A stretch of DNA of 64,000 nucleotides, from assembly GCA_031286695.1 (NCBI GenBank), contig JAITTY010000006.1, positions 1,240,001 to 1,304,000 on the forward strand, in the 5' to 3' direction. Shown here piece by piece: positions 44,741 through 53,497 of this stretch. The first letter of the stretch is position 1. Each line of letters begins with the position of its first letter. The translations under genes were made by a program, and so were the position numbers. Under the pieces are notes generated by a model. The model saw nothing but the letters and a program-made list of their open reading frames with translations, made no database searches and was not told the DNA's origin. The DNA is from Sphingobacterium sp. (GTDB lineage: Bacteria; Bacteroidota; Bacteroidia; Sphingobacteriales; Sphingobacteriaceae).

Positions 44741-46192
44741 ATGAGTTCAGCAATATCAAATGAGAGGCCACAGCCAGATCAGGTTTTAGTGGACATTGTG
44801 GACTACGTCCTAAATTATACAATTGAAGAAAAAGTAGCATGGAATACGGCATTTTACTGTTTTCTTGATACCATAGGTTGTGGTTTGGAGGCTTTAACCT
44901 ATCCTGCTTGTACGAAATTGCTGGGACCAATTGTACCCGGAACTATTGTACCAAATGGCGCAAGAGTGCCGGGTACGAATTTCCAGCTCGATCCAGTTCA
45001 GGCAGCATTTAACATCGGTACAATCGTTCGATGGTTGGATTTTAATGATACTTGGCTTGCTGCGGAATGGGGACATCCATCTGATAATCTCGGCGGGATT
45101 TTAGCTGTAGCGGACTGGTTGAGTAGGACTTACATCGCAAATGGTCAGAAGCCTTTGAAAGCTAAGCAGCTACTGGAAGCCATGGTCATGGCGCATGAGA
45201 TACAAGGTGTTTTGGCCCTTGAAAATTCGTTCAATAAAGTAGGCTTAGATCATGTTATTTTAGTGAAAGTAGCTTCAACAGCTGTTGTGGGTCGAATGAT
45301 AGGGCTGACAAAAGAGGAACTTCTTAATGCGGTTTCTTTGGCTTTTGTGGACGGCCAGGCATTACGTACTTACCGGCACGCTCCCAATACAGGCAGCCGA
45401 AAATCCTGGGCCGCAGGTGATGCTACTTCACGTGCCGTTCGTTTAGCCTTGATTGCGAAGACCGGAGAAATGGGGTATCCGTCTGTTCTGACTGCTCCAA
45501 TATGGGGATTTTACGATGTGTCTTTTAAAGGCAATGCATTTAAATTTCAACGTGCCTACGGATCCTATGTAATGGAAAATATACTCTTTAAAATTTCCTT
45601 CCCTGCCGAGTTCCATGCACAGACAGCTGCCGAAGCTGCAATGCAACTTCATCAGCAATTGAAGGAATTTGGGAAAAGTAGTGCGGATATTGCGCGCGTA
45701 ACAATTCGTACACATGAAGCCGCCATCCGGATCATCGATAAAAAGGGACCTTTACATAATCCTGCAGATCGCGATCACTGCATTCAGTATATGGTTGCCG
45801 TCCCTTTAATCTTTGGCCGTTTAACAGCTGAAGATTATGAAAATCATATTGCTTCAGATCCGAGAATAGATGAGCTTCGCGATAAAATTTTCTGTATTGA
45901 AGACTCTCGATTCACCTCGGACTACCACGACCCACAGAAGCGGGCTATTTCAAATGCTTTGACAATTGAGTTGAATGATGGGACCCTATTGCCTGAATTG
46001 GTTGTCGAATACCCGATAGGCCATCCAAGACGTAGGGCAGAAGGAATCCCTAAGTTAATCGAAAAATATAAAACCAACCTTGCGCGGGTATTTTCTGAAA
46101 AGAAACAGCGGCAGATACTCGAAGCAACATTGGACTATGATACTTTTGTTGATCAGGATGTTTCTTATCTTATGGATTTGTTTGCACAATAA
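44741..46192 (+). CDS. prpD: 2-methylcitrate dehydratase
   Basis: A 483-residue MmgE/PrpD family enzyme, dehydrating 2-methylcitrate to 2-methylaconitate. Family blocks are AWNTAFYCFLDTIGCGLEAL, DFNDTWLAAEWGHPSDNLGGILAVADW, HEIQGVLALENSFNKVGLDHV and SRKSWAAGDATSRAVRLALIA. The last C-terminal part (about 300-483) is the small domain. It starts 110 bases after prpC. No acnD or prpF gene is present, so the cofactor-free PrpD route is expected, with aconitase completing the hydration. Confidence 0.92.
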   Translation: MSSAISNERPQPDQVLVDIVDYVLNYTIEEKVAWNTAFYCFLDTIGCGLEALTYPACTKLLGPIVPGTIVPNGARVPGTNFQLDPVQAAFNIGTIVRWLDFNDTWLAAEWGHPSDNLGGILAVADWLSRTYIANGQKPLKAKQLLEAMVMAHEIQGVLALENSFNKVGLDHVILVKVASTAVVGRMIGLTKEELLNAVSLAFVDGQALRTYRHAPNTGSRKSWAAGDATSRAVRLALIAKTGEMGYPSVLTAPIWGFYDVSFKGNAFKFQRAYGSYVMENILFKISFPAEFHAQTAAEAAMQLHQQLKEFGKSSADIARVTIRTHEAAIRIIDKKGPLHNPADRDHCIQYMVAVPLIFGRLTAEDYENHIASDPRIDELRDKIFCIEDSRFTSDYHDPQKRAISNALTIELNDGTLLPELVVEYPIGHPRRRAEGIPKLIEKYKTNLARVFSEKKQRQILEATLDYDTFVDQDVSYLMDLFAQ

Positions 46193-46199
46193 AAATATG

Positions 46200-46231
46200 A
46201 AAATAGGGGAGCAAATCGCTTCCCCTATTTT
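46200..46231. terminator. Bidirectional terminator
   Basis: AAAATAGGGGA (46200-46210) and TCCCCTATTTT (46221-46231) form an 11-bp stem between prpD and the leftward genes. Confidence 0.82.
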
Positions 46232-46433
46232 AATCATATTGCCCTGATACTGCTAAATTATTCAATTCAGATAACTTTATTCTTACTATTTGGTCGTTTT
46301 TATCTTTTTGCTGAATGGTCCGTTTCTTATCAGCAGGAAAAGGCCTTGACTCGGTTTTCGCAACTGTTGGTCCTTTCGAAATCATGAAGGTTTTTAAGTT
46401 TACGGTTGATATTCCAGTGTTAATCGTGTTCAT
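46230..46433 (-). CDS. Small hypothetical protein
   Basis: A 67-residue basic, Thr- and Lys-rich protein without a signal peptide, membrane segment or known motif. Its start is 43 bases after the FadJ-like stop, on the same strand. Its own stop overlaps the terminator stem at 46200-46231, so the transcript ends exactly at this gene. Those positions are the main support that it is real. It could be a small accessory factor of the beta-oxidation operon or unrelated. Confidence 0.45.
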   Translation of the reverse strand: MNTINTGISTVNLKTFMISKGPTVAKTESRPFPADKKRTIQQKDKNDQIVRIKLSELNNLAVSGQYD

Positions 46434-46476
46434 ACTATAGCGCTGCAGTATTCGGCAAAACGAATAAGCGGATCAT

Positions 46477-48585
46477 CTAATGCCAATTTGAAAGGAAGCC
46501 ATTATAAAATTTGAAATTCTGCTTCGCTAATTCTTTTAATGATTCCGGTACATCCCATTGTTCACCGTAAGCATAAAATGCTTGGCATTCCGCTACGAAA
46601 ATCGGGAGGGTTGTGAGGTCGATATGACCAAATACCCCACCTGTATAAGAAGCATAACCTACTCCTAAAATTGCGCCAATATCGCCGTCAATAGGTCGGT
46701 CAATTATCCCCCCTTCTAGACAACGATAGCTATCTAATGCCATGACATGAAGCAGTCTTTTACGAATAGTTGGTGGGGTTAAAGTGTTTGATTGTAGTGA
46801 TATAGTCGGGTTTTTCCAAATTGTTTTCTTTTTGCTTTCTATGTCATAATCGTAAAATCCAGCGCCTGATTTTTTACCTTTTCTTCCCTGGTCGACCATT
46901 TTTTTGAGGTAGCTATATGCCCGTTGCTGGCTGGCGTGGAGAGCAGGAAATTGATCGTAAACATGAAGCATCAATTCCAGAGATATTTCGTCCAATACCG
47001 CCAAAGGGCCCACTGCAAATCCTGCTGCGACCGCTTCCTCTTCGATCAGCAAAGGAGAAATTCCTTCCAGTACCATTGTGATGCCCTCCAGTAAATAGTT
47101 GAAGAAAATGCGCGACGTAAAAAATCCCGGGCCATCATGCACTATTATTGGAATTTTATTAAGCCTTAATGCTGTTGTAAGTGCTTTCTCCAAGGTTATT
47201 TCATCAGTTTCCTTTCCGCAGATAATCTCTACCAGTGGCATGCGGTCCACGGGAGAAAAGAAATGCATGCCGATAAAACTTTTGGCATCATGAGCTGCTT
47301 TTGCAAGCTCAGTAATGGGTAAAGAGGTTGTATTTGATGCGAAAAAACCGTTATCTGCCAAATAGGGAAGGCTTTCCTGAGTGACGGCTGCTTTTAAAGG
47401 AAAATCTTCAAATACAGCTTCTATAATACAGTCCGATCCATTGAGGTCGTCGACTTTTTCCGTAGGTTTTATGCGGGAAAGCAATTGTTCGTGTTGAGAT
47501 TGGTTCAGGATTCCAAGAGCCAGCAATTTTTCGCAAAGCTGGGTCGAATAAGCTTTGCCCCCTTCGGCCTGAATGATTGTAACATCTTTTAAAACAACTT
47601 CGATTCCTGCCCGGGCAGCTTCGTAGGCAATACCCGATCCCATCATTCCTGCACCTAAAATTCCTATTTTTTTTAAGCTATAGTTATTCAGTAGCCGAAT
47701 TCGGCTTGGTGATTGCGCGTCTTGAACGCCATAATAAAGGGTTCGGACCATATGGAGCGGTTCGGGGCGATTGAGCACTTCAAGATATAAAGTGACCTCT
47801 TGCTCGATCGCTTGAATTGGGGTAGACGAAGCTCTTTTCTTTACCAATTCTACAACTGCATTCGTTCCGGGGTATAAGCCACGTGTCTTTCTTTGGATAT
47901 TGAGAATGGCTTCAGGGCTTACCTGATCTATTTGTTGGGTTTCCTCTGAAATCAGAAGGGGATTTCTAAGAATCCATTTTTTTGCCAGTAATATGCCCTC
48001 GTCTTGTTGCTGCGAAACTTCATCAATTAATCCCTGTTTGTAAGCTTCTTCACTATTCATGAGCTTGCCCTGCGTTAGAAGATTTAAGGTAGCGGAATTC
48101 CCGATCAATGAAGGTAAATAAATGGTACTTCCAAAACCTGTAAACAAACCGTATTTGCTTTCCGGGAAGCCAAATTTGAGCTTTTGGGGGGCAATACGGT
48201 AACCAGCCCATAGCATAGTTGCCAGCGCAATATCTGTACAGTTTTCTGTAAAAATCGAGACGATAGGCTTGTTCAACTCTTTCCATGCCAAGACTTTCAG
48301 TATAAGTGACTTTAATGTTGATGCAGTTGAATCACTAGGGAGGAATTGATTAAATAATGGGATATATTCGATTTTTCCGGCCGGAATCGGACAATAGTAT
48401 ATTACGCCAGTTGTATCTTCCTGTTGAAGCGTAGAGGTGACTAAATCGGCAAATTGCAGGAGATAATCTACGATATGCAGTTGTTCGGGAAGTACCGTTG
48501 ATAGGGGACTTATCGTAACAATCTGTAGATTATCCCGCTCGATGTGAAAAAGGGATTGTTGTAAAGAAGGTTTATTTTCATCCAT
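46477..48585 (-). CDS. FadJ-like hydratase/3-hydroxyacyl-CoA dehydrogenase fusion
   Basis: A 702-residue two-part protein. The C-terminal part (about 305-700) is a full 3-hydroxyacyl-CoA dehydrogenase: KIGILGAGMMGSGIAYEAARAG is the NAD site, FASNTTSLPITELA and GMHFFSPVDRMPLVEII hold the catalytic Ser-Asn-His, and GPGFFTSRIF follows. The N-terminal crotonase-like part (about 30-210) is degenerate. Aligned without gaps from KPIV to YRIA, the GGGLE oxyanion and catalytic segment reads DIALA, so the first catalytic Glu is Ala. The second Glu is kept (GFPESKYG). It probably works as a dehydrogenase, with weak or no hydratase activity. It follows the acyl-CoA dehydrogenase by 26 bases. Confidence 0.85.
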   Translation of the reverse strand: MDENKPSLQQSLFHIERDNLQIVTISPLSTVLPEQLHIVDYLLQFADLVTSTLQQEDTTGVIYYCPIPAGKIEYIPLFNQFLPSDSTASTLKSLILKVLAWKELNKPIVSIFTENCTDIALATMLWAGYRIAPQKLKFGFPESKYGLFTGFGSTIYLPSLIGNSATLNLLTQGKLMNSEEAYKQGLIDEVSQQQDEGILLAKKWILRNPLLISEETQQIDQVSPEAILNIQRKTRGLYPGTNAVVELVKKRASSTPIQAIEQEVTLYLEVLNRPEPLHMVRTLYYGVQDAQSPSRIRLLNNYSLKKIGILGAGMMGSGIAYEAARAGIEVVLKDVTIIQAEGGKAYSTQLCEKLLALGILNQSQHEQLLSRIKPTEKVDDLNGSDCIIEAVFEDFPLKAAVTQESLPYLADNGFFASNTTSLPITELAKAAHDAKSFIGMHFFSPVDRMPLVEIICGKETDEITLEKALTTALRLNKIPIIVHDGPGFFTSRIFFNYLLEGITMVLEGISPLLIEEEAVAAGFAVGPLAVLDEISLELMLHVYDQFPALHASQQRAYSYLKKMVDQGRKGKKSGAGFYDYDIESKKKTIWKNPTISLQSNTLTPPTIRKRLLHVMALDSYRCLEGGIIDRPIDGDIGAILGVGYASYTGGVFGHIDLTTLPIFVAECQAFYAYGEQWDVPESLKELAKQNFKFYNGFLSNWH

Positions 48586-48611
48586 GATACTAGAAAATTG
48601 ATAAGAATATT

Positions 48612-49784
48612 TTAATTAGACTTACCCGATTGATAAGTGATATTATCTATTGTCATTTTCGCTATAATTTCGAGCATGATTTCTGACGTTCCGCCGATAA
48701 TTGTGCCGACACGTACATCCCGATACAAGCGTGCTATTTTATAGTCTTCGGTAAAACCATAACCACCAAATAGTTGGAGACACTGATTGACCACTTGTAC
48801 CGCGAGTTCGCTCGCTTGTAATTTAGCAATAGAGCATTCCTGTACCGCATACTCATGCTGGTTTTGAAGATCACAGCAATGATAAACAAAGGCTTTAGTC
48901 GTGGCGATATCTGCAGTCATTTGTGCAATGCGATGTCTGATGGTTTGGAATTCCTGAATTTTTTTTCCAAAAGCTTCCCGCTGTGCGATATACTCGAGTG
49001 TATATTGAAGGGCAGAATCTGCGGTTGCAATACTATGTATGGCAGCAGTAAGCCGCTCCAGTTGGAGACCGTCCATTAAATAACGAAATCCTTCGCCTTC
49101 TTTCCCGACAAGGTGGGCAATGGGAACCCTGACATTGTTAAATCCCAATTCGGCAGTATCCGATGCATGCCAGCCTAATTTATTAATCTTATTTGTAGAA
49201 ACTCCCGGTGTATTTTTATCGATAATTAGTAGACTAATACCCTTTGTACCTTGATTGGGATCGGTTTTGACCGCGGTGATGAAGAAATCCCCGTAGTAAC
49301 CATTGGTAATAAACGTTTTGGAACCGTTGACAATATAAAAGTCGCCGTCGCGAACTGCGGTCGTTTTGATATGTTTCACATCGGAGCCTGCACCGGGTTC
49401 AGTAATTGCAACTGCACTGATCATATCGCCAGCTATGACCGGTTTAAGATAACGTGTTTTTAGCTCATCTGAACCATATTTCAATAAATAAGGGGCGGAC
49501 ATGTATTGGATAACAAGTGCGGAGATGGTAAATCCTCCTGAGAAGCAATAGGACAATTCCTCACAAAGCACCAGCGAGTAATAAAAATCGAGATCAACTC
49601 CGCCATAAACTTCTGGATAATTGAGCCCCATGAGTCCCATGTCACCCATCTTCTTCCAGATACTTCGATCTATTTCTCCCCGTTTTTCCCAGTCATCGAC
49701 ATAGGGAATGATTTCTTTCCGAATAAATGCGCGAAGTGTGTCGCGAAAAATTTGATGTTCAGCTGTAAACCGGATTGTCTGCAT
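48612..49784 (-). CDS. Acyl-CoA dehydrogenase
   Basis: A 390-residue FAD enzyme, first step of beta-oxidation. AVAITEPGAGSDVKHIKT (about 124-141) and the C-terminal LFGGYGFTEDYKIARLYRDV are family signatures. The common catalytic-base motif EGTSEI reads GGTSEI here. Instead a Glu in GLQLERLTAA (Glu243) matches the base position of the isovaleryl- and long-chain-type enzymes. So the enzyme should be active but of that subclass. It is co-directional with the FadJ-like gene and divergent from the thiolase. Confidence 0.9.
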   Translation of the reverse strand: MQTIRFTAEHQIFRDTLRAFIRKEIIPYVDDWEKRGEIDRSIWKKMGDMGLMGLNYPEVYGGVDLDFYYSLVLCEELSYCFSGGFTISALVIQYMSAPYLLKYGSDELKTRYLKPVIAGDMISAVAITEPGAGSDVKHIKTTAVRDGDFYIVNGSKTFITNGYYGDFFITAVKTDPNQGTKGISLLIIDKNTPGVSTNKINKLGWHASDTAELGFNNVRVPIAHLVGKEGEGFRYLMDGLQLERLTAAIHSIATADSALQYTLEYIAQREAFGKKIQEFQTIRHRIAQMTADIATTKAFVYHCCDLQNQHEYAVQECSIAKLQASELAVQVVNQCLQLFGGYGFTEDYKIARLYRDVRVGTIIGGTSEIMLEIIAKMTIDNITYQSGKSN

Positions 49785-50016
49785 AATCGTTTATCTTGCT
49801 TCTGGTTATTTTATATGCGTGGGTTTATGAATGCCCGCTCGCTAGGATTTTATGTAAACGAATTTAATGAAAAGCCTTCGCTTTTCGCAAATTTTTATTC
49901 TTTATTTTCTGTTAAATTGTTTAGGTAGGGAAGTTTTTTGGTTGATTTTTATCCATTTATTTTGTTTTTATACAAAAAATAAAACTGAGTTGTTGTGTTG
50001 TCTCTCTTATATTTTT

Positions 50017-50024
50017 TATCTTTA
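50017..50024 (+). promoter_or_regulatory. -7-like box for the thiolase
   Basis: TATCTTTA matches TAnnTTTG at seven of eight positions and lies 26 bases before the start codon. Confidence 0.4.
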
Positions 50025-50049
50025 GGCATAATTATAAACTTTTTATACC

Positions 50050-51228
50050 ATGTCAAAGAGAGTATTTATCGTTGCCGCGAAACGTACGCCAATTGGAAGT
50101 TTTGGCGGTGCATTGTCGTCTATCTCAGCTCCAGATCTCGCTGCTCATGCTGTCCGCGCTGTAATGGCTGAAACAGGTGTCTCTACTGATTCAATTGATG
50201 AAATTATTATTGGTGCCGTTTTGCAAGCTGATCTGGGGCAGGCCCCAGCCCGGCAGGTCGCCCGATTGGCTGGTTTGTCAGATCATACTTCCGCAACAAC
50301 GCTCAATAAGGTATGTGCAAGCGGAATGAAAGCAATAGCGGTTGCTGCACAGTCCATTTTACTGGGAGATGCAGATATCGTAATTGCAGGTGGGATGGAG
50401 AGCATGAGTAGAGTGCCATTTTATGCAAATACCATGCGTTGGGGCGCCAGGTTTGGAGCTCAAAATCTCAGCGATGGCTTACAGCGAGACGGTCTTAGTG
50501 ATGCCTATTCGAATGAAGCAATGGGTGTCTTTGCAGAATTATGCGCCGAAAAATACAATATCAGCCGCGAAGACCAAGATAATTATGCAATCAGTTCTTA
50601 TAAGCGTAGTCTCGATGCTTGGCAAAAAAATAAATTTTTAAAAGAGGTTCAGCCTATAGCAATACAAACGCGTAAAGGGGAAATGACCGTTTCACGGGAT
50701 GAGGAGTTTTCTCAAGTCAATTTTGATAAGATACCCGAACTTAAACCCGCCTTCAAAAAGGATGGAACGGTCACTGCAGCAAACGCATCGACAATCAGTG
50801 ACGGGGCTGCGGCAGTACTTCTGATGTCTGCTGAAAAAGTGAGTGCGCTTGGCCTGACCCCATTAGCCGAAATTGTGGCTTACGCCGATGCCGAACAGGC
50901 GCCAGAGTGGTTTACAACTACTCCAAGTGTTGCTACGGAAAAAGTATTGAAAAAAGCTGGACTGACGATTTCAGATATTGACTATTTTGAATTTAATGAA
51001 GCTTTTTCTGTTGTAGCTTTGGCAAATGCACAAATTTTAGGCTTGCCATTGGATAAGGTAAATATTTATGGTGGCGCAGTTTCCTTAGGTCATCCATTAG
51101 GTTGCTCAGGAGCGAGAATTATCGTCACATTAAGCAGTATCTTAAGGCAAGAGGGGGCGTCCATTGGACTGGCAGCAATATGTAATGGTGGCGGTGGCGC
51201 CTCTGCGATGATTATAAAAAAGATTTAA
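50050..51228 (+). CDS. Acetyl-CoA acetyltransferase (thiolase)
   Basis: A 392-residue thiolase that splits 3-ketoacyl-CoA or condenses two acetyl-CoA. The nucleophile is Cys89 in NKVCASGMKA. The second site, His and Cys, is in GHPLGCSGAR, and the C-terminal block is CNGGGGASAMII. The length and the GGMESMSRVPF loop fit the biosynthetic/degradative type. It is divergent from the acyl-CoA dehydrogenase, so the genes form one functional unit. Whether it degrades or makes acetoacetyl-CoA cannot be told from sequence. Confidence 0.92.
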   Translation: MSKRVFIVAAKRTPIGSFGGALSSISAPDLAAHAVRAVMAETGVSTDSIDEIIIGAVLQADLGQAPARQVARLAGLSDHTSATTLNKVCASGMKAIAVAAQSILLGDADIVIAGGMESMSRVPFYANTMRWGARFGAQNLSDGLQRDGLSDAYSNEAMGVFAELCAEKYNISREDQDNYAISSYKRSLDAWQKNKFLKEVQPIAIQTRKGEMTVSRDEEFSQVNFDKIPELKPAFKKDGTVTAANASTISDGAAAVLLMSAEKVSALGLTPLAEIVAYADAEQAPEWFTTTPSVATEKVLKKAGLTISDIDYFEFNEAFSVVALANAQILGLPLDKVNIYGGAVSLGHPLGCSGARIIVTLSSILRQEGASIGLAAICNGGGGASAMIIKKI

Positions 51229-51234
51229 GTTCTT

Positions 51235-51335
51235 CGTCCAGATAATGCTCCTGGAGTTTTATCTGGACGGAGTTTACGCTTATTGAATGGGATTGTTTTT
51301 AACCACGCAGCTTCCCGCTTATTATATACGGGAAG
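51235..51335. terminator. Two hairpins between convergent genes
   Basis: CGTCCAGATAA (51235-51245) pairs with TTATCTGGACG (51259-51269). CTTCCCG (51311-51317) pairs with CGGGAAG (51329-51335). Neither has a strong T tract, so terminator function is moderate. Confidence 0.5.
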
Positions 51336-51343
51336 TAACAGCA

Positions 51344-51562
51344 CTATTCTTCATATAGCCGACTGGCTTCAACGCCATGTAGTGCCAGTTCTGATTCGAT
51401 TTCCGTTGGATTTAATCGAATGCCTTCTATGGTTAATAGATTATAAATAGAATCCAAGTCGATTTTCCATTCGTGGATGCCATTCAATTTTTCAACAGCC
51501 TGTTTAATTTTGTCTACAAGACTGGGATGTTGTGCATTAGTTTCGAAAATGAGCTTTTCCAT
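51344..51562 (-). CDS. Small HMA-like protein without the metal motif
   Basis: A 72-residue protein whose predicted order of strands and helices (EKLIFETN, a helix to EKLNG, HEWKIDLDS, NLLTIEG, a helix, HGVEASRL) fits the ferredoxin-like fold of heavy-metal-associated domains. The metal-binding CxxC is absent, so it should not carry copper. It is small and hydrophilic. It lies divergent from the two-component kinase gene with 305 bases between. Function unknown. Confidence 0.55.
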   Translation of the reverse strand: MEKLIFETNAQHPSLVDKIKQAVEKLNGIHEWKIDLDSIYNLLTIEGIRLNPTEIESELALHGVEASRLYEE

Positions 51563-51867
51563 AGTGTTTCATATTAAGCCTGATAGAAAACCAGGCGGGT
51601 TTAACCAAAATAGCGCAGACAATCATTTGATCGGCTAATTACAATAGTCTCAATATAAGGATAATATCCTGAAATTAATGTTTTAAAGTGACTAAATTGT
51701 AATGAAACTGTTAATTTTTGTAATAAATATATTGAAATTTTATAGTTGTATTTTTCGGTTTATAACGCATTGAATTCTGTTTCATTGTAAATTAATATTT
51801 ATTTTTTACGACAAATGCTTTCCAGTGCCGTATTTTCATTTGTAATAAAATTTTAAGTAAGTTTGGA
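51563..51867. other. Divergent regulatory region of the two-component pair
   Basis: This AT-rich 305-base gap holds the 21-bp-spaced repeats at 51697-51726, a related GTTTCATTGTA at 51779-51789 and TTGTAATAA at 51840-51848. An exact TAAGTTTG box (51858-51865) lies so close to the ATG at 51868 that it may be coincidental. No gene seen. Confidence 0.45.
51697..51726 (+). promoter_or_regulatory. Candidate LytTR-type binding site upstream of the kinase
   Basis: TTGTAATGA (51697-51705) and TTGTAATAA (51718-51726) are direct repeats with start-to-start spacing of exactly 21 bp, the geometry known for LytTR-family sites (9-bp repeats, 12-bp gap). The sequence differs from the consensus used in other phyla. 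Confidence 0.5.
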
Positions 51868-52608
51868 ATGAACATGACGACTGAGATCTCCTATATAATC
51901 ATTCTAGTACTGCTGACAATCGTTATTGTACTTTCTGGTTTGTATATCGTTTTAAAACAAAAATACAAGAAGCTTGCGGTAGAAAACAAACGACAAAAAG
52001 AGCTTTTTAATCGCATGGATAACGGAAAGATCGAGCATTTCCATCGTGCTCAGTTAAATCCACATTTATTGAAAAATTCGCTGAATGGTATTCTTTCCCA
52101 TGCCTATCAAACCTATTATACAATGGACAAATTGGCGATGGTATTGGACTACGTACTTTATGAAAGTGAGGATGAACTTGTCTCACCTAAGGCCGAGATT
52201 GAATTTGCACGTAATCTTATCGAAATTAATAAAGTTAAGCTTAGCCCATTATTTGATATACGTGTTAAATTTGATGTTGATGAACTGAATGATGTTGCGT
52301 TTGATACACCAACTTTGGTTCCGTTAATGACAGTTGATTTGATTGAAAACGCATTCAAACATGCAGACTTCCATAGCGCTGATTCCTTTATCTCCATTAA
52401 CATGACATTTAGGGATGGAATATTGGATCTTGTTGTAAGTAACCGAATATCAAAACGCTCGCCTTTGCAAAAACAGAAAAGTGGTATAGGAAGCAAGACC
52501 TTAGCGGAGCGTCTCATGTTATATTACCCCGATAAGCATCGATTACATCGGTTTGTAGAGAACGATGTTTATAGTGCTCACCTTCAAATCAGATTATATG
52601 CAGATTGA
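51868..52608 (+). CDS. LytS-type sensor histidine kinase
   Basis: A 246-residue inner-membrane kinase with one N-terminal membrane segment (about 9-29) and a short linker. The His_kinase domain has HFHRAQLNPHLLKNSLNGI, with His66 in the NPH motif as the phosphorylation site. The ATP-binding part has DLIENAFKHADF (N box) and GIGSKTLAERLMLYYP. There is no large sensor domain, so it senses through its membrane segment or a partner. The response-regulator gene overlaps its stop by 11 bases. Start at 51868 or in-frame ATG 51874. Confidence 0.88.
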   Translation: MNMTTEISYIIILVLLTIVIVLSGLYIVLKQKYKKLAVENKRQKELFNRMDNGKIEHFHRAQLNPHLLKNSLNGILSHAYQTYYTMDKLAMVLDYVLYESEDELVSPKAEIEFARNLIEINKVKLSPLFDIRVKFDVDELNDVAFDTPTLVPLMTVDLIENAFKHADFHSADSFISINMTFRDGILDLVVSNRISKRSPLQKQKSGIGSKTLAERLMLYYPDKHRLHRFVENDVYSAHLQIRLYAD

Positions 52609-53320
52609 AAAAAAATTGAAGTGTATACTGCTAGATGATGAAATGCCAAGTTTGCGTTTTTTGAAAATGCTCTGCGAGCAAATTCCCGGACTGGAGGTTG
52701 TCAAGGCTTTTAACGAGCCTGTTACATTGTTACAGGAGTATAAGGAGCTAAGTTTCGATTTTTGTATTTTGGACATTGAAATGCCGGAGTTTAATGGATT
52801 TGATGTAGCCAAGGTGTTAAAAGAATATCCGATTGTATTTTCTACAGCCTATATGCAGTACGCAAGTGATGCTTTTGATATCAATGCTGTTGATTACATG
52901 CGCAAGCCGATATCATTGCAGCGACTTCAGCAAGCCATTATGAAAGTAGAGCAAGTCCTCAACAGCCAGCCCGAAACCATCTCTTTTGCACAGTTTAATA
53001 CGAATAAGGGAAAGGCAATACTTTATTTTGGACAGATTAATTATATTCAGATTGCTGAAGTGGACAGTCGCGATAAAAAGGTATATCTGTCTGATGGCTC
53101 CCTCGTATTACTAAAAAATATAAGTTTTGACAAGTTGCTCGCAATCTTACCCGCCCCTGATTTTATCCGCATCAATAAAAAAGAGATCATTGCAGCCAAG
53201 ATTGTCAAATTTTTTTCTGCGGATGAGGTAACAAGCAATTTATTGGATGAGCAGAATCAGCCTCTACTTTTTAATTTGGGCGAGTCGTACAAAAAGGTGT
53301 TCCACGATAAGTTCAGTTGA
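52598..53320 (+). CDS. LytTR family response regulator
   Basis: A 240-residue two-domain regulator. The receiver domain (1-120) has the acidic pocket LLDDE (about 11-15), the phosphorylated Asp59 in FCILDIEMPEFNG, Thr in FSTAY and Lys103 in MRKPI. The LytTR DNA-binding domain (about 140-240) has INYIQIAEVDSRDKKVYLSDG and FIRINKKEIIAAKIV. A longer frame starts at 52565, but ATG 52598 gives a normal receiver start and overlaps the kinase stop by 11 bases. It is the cognate partner of the kinase. Confidence 0.9.
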   Translation: MQIEKKLKCILLDDEMPSLRFLKMLCEQIPGLEVVKAFNEPVTLLQEYKELSFDFCILDIEMPEFNGFDVAKVLKEYPIVFSTAYMQYASDAFDINAVDYMRKPISLQRLQQAIMKVEQVLNSQPETISFAQFNTNKGKAILYFGQINYIQIAEVDSRDKKVYLSDGSLVLLKNISFDKLLAILPAPDFIRINKKEIIAAKIVKFFSADEVTSNLLDEQNQPLLFNLGESYKKVFHDKFS

Positions 53321-53346
53321 TTACAAAATTCTTAAGTTTCATTACA
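53317..53346 (-). promoter_or_regulatory. Candidate LytTR-type binding site upstream of the antiporter
   Basis: TTGATTACA (53317-53325) and TTCATTACA (53338-53346), read as TGTAATCAA and TGTAATGAA on the minus strand, have 21-bp spacing. They are the same motif as at 51697-51726 in the opposite orientation. The first overlaps the regulator stop codon. Confidence 0.5.
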
Positions 53347-53497
53347 TTTTTTCCTAATCTGACGTTCCTGGCAGCATTAAAGCTGCGATAGAATTATATT
53401 TTTGCTGTGACCATATTTCGGAGCACTCGTTGCTTGGTAGATATTGGTGGAGATTAATATGCTGTTGTCACTACATTTATTTTAATTGCTATTAAAG

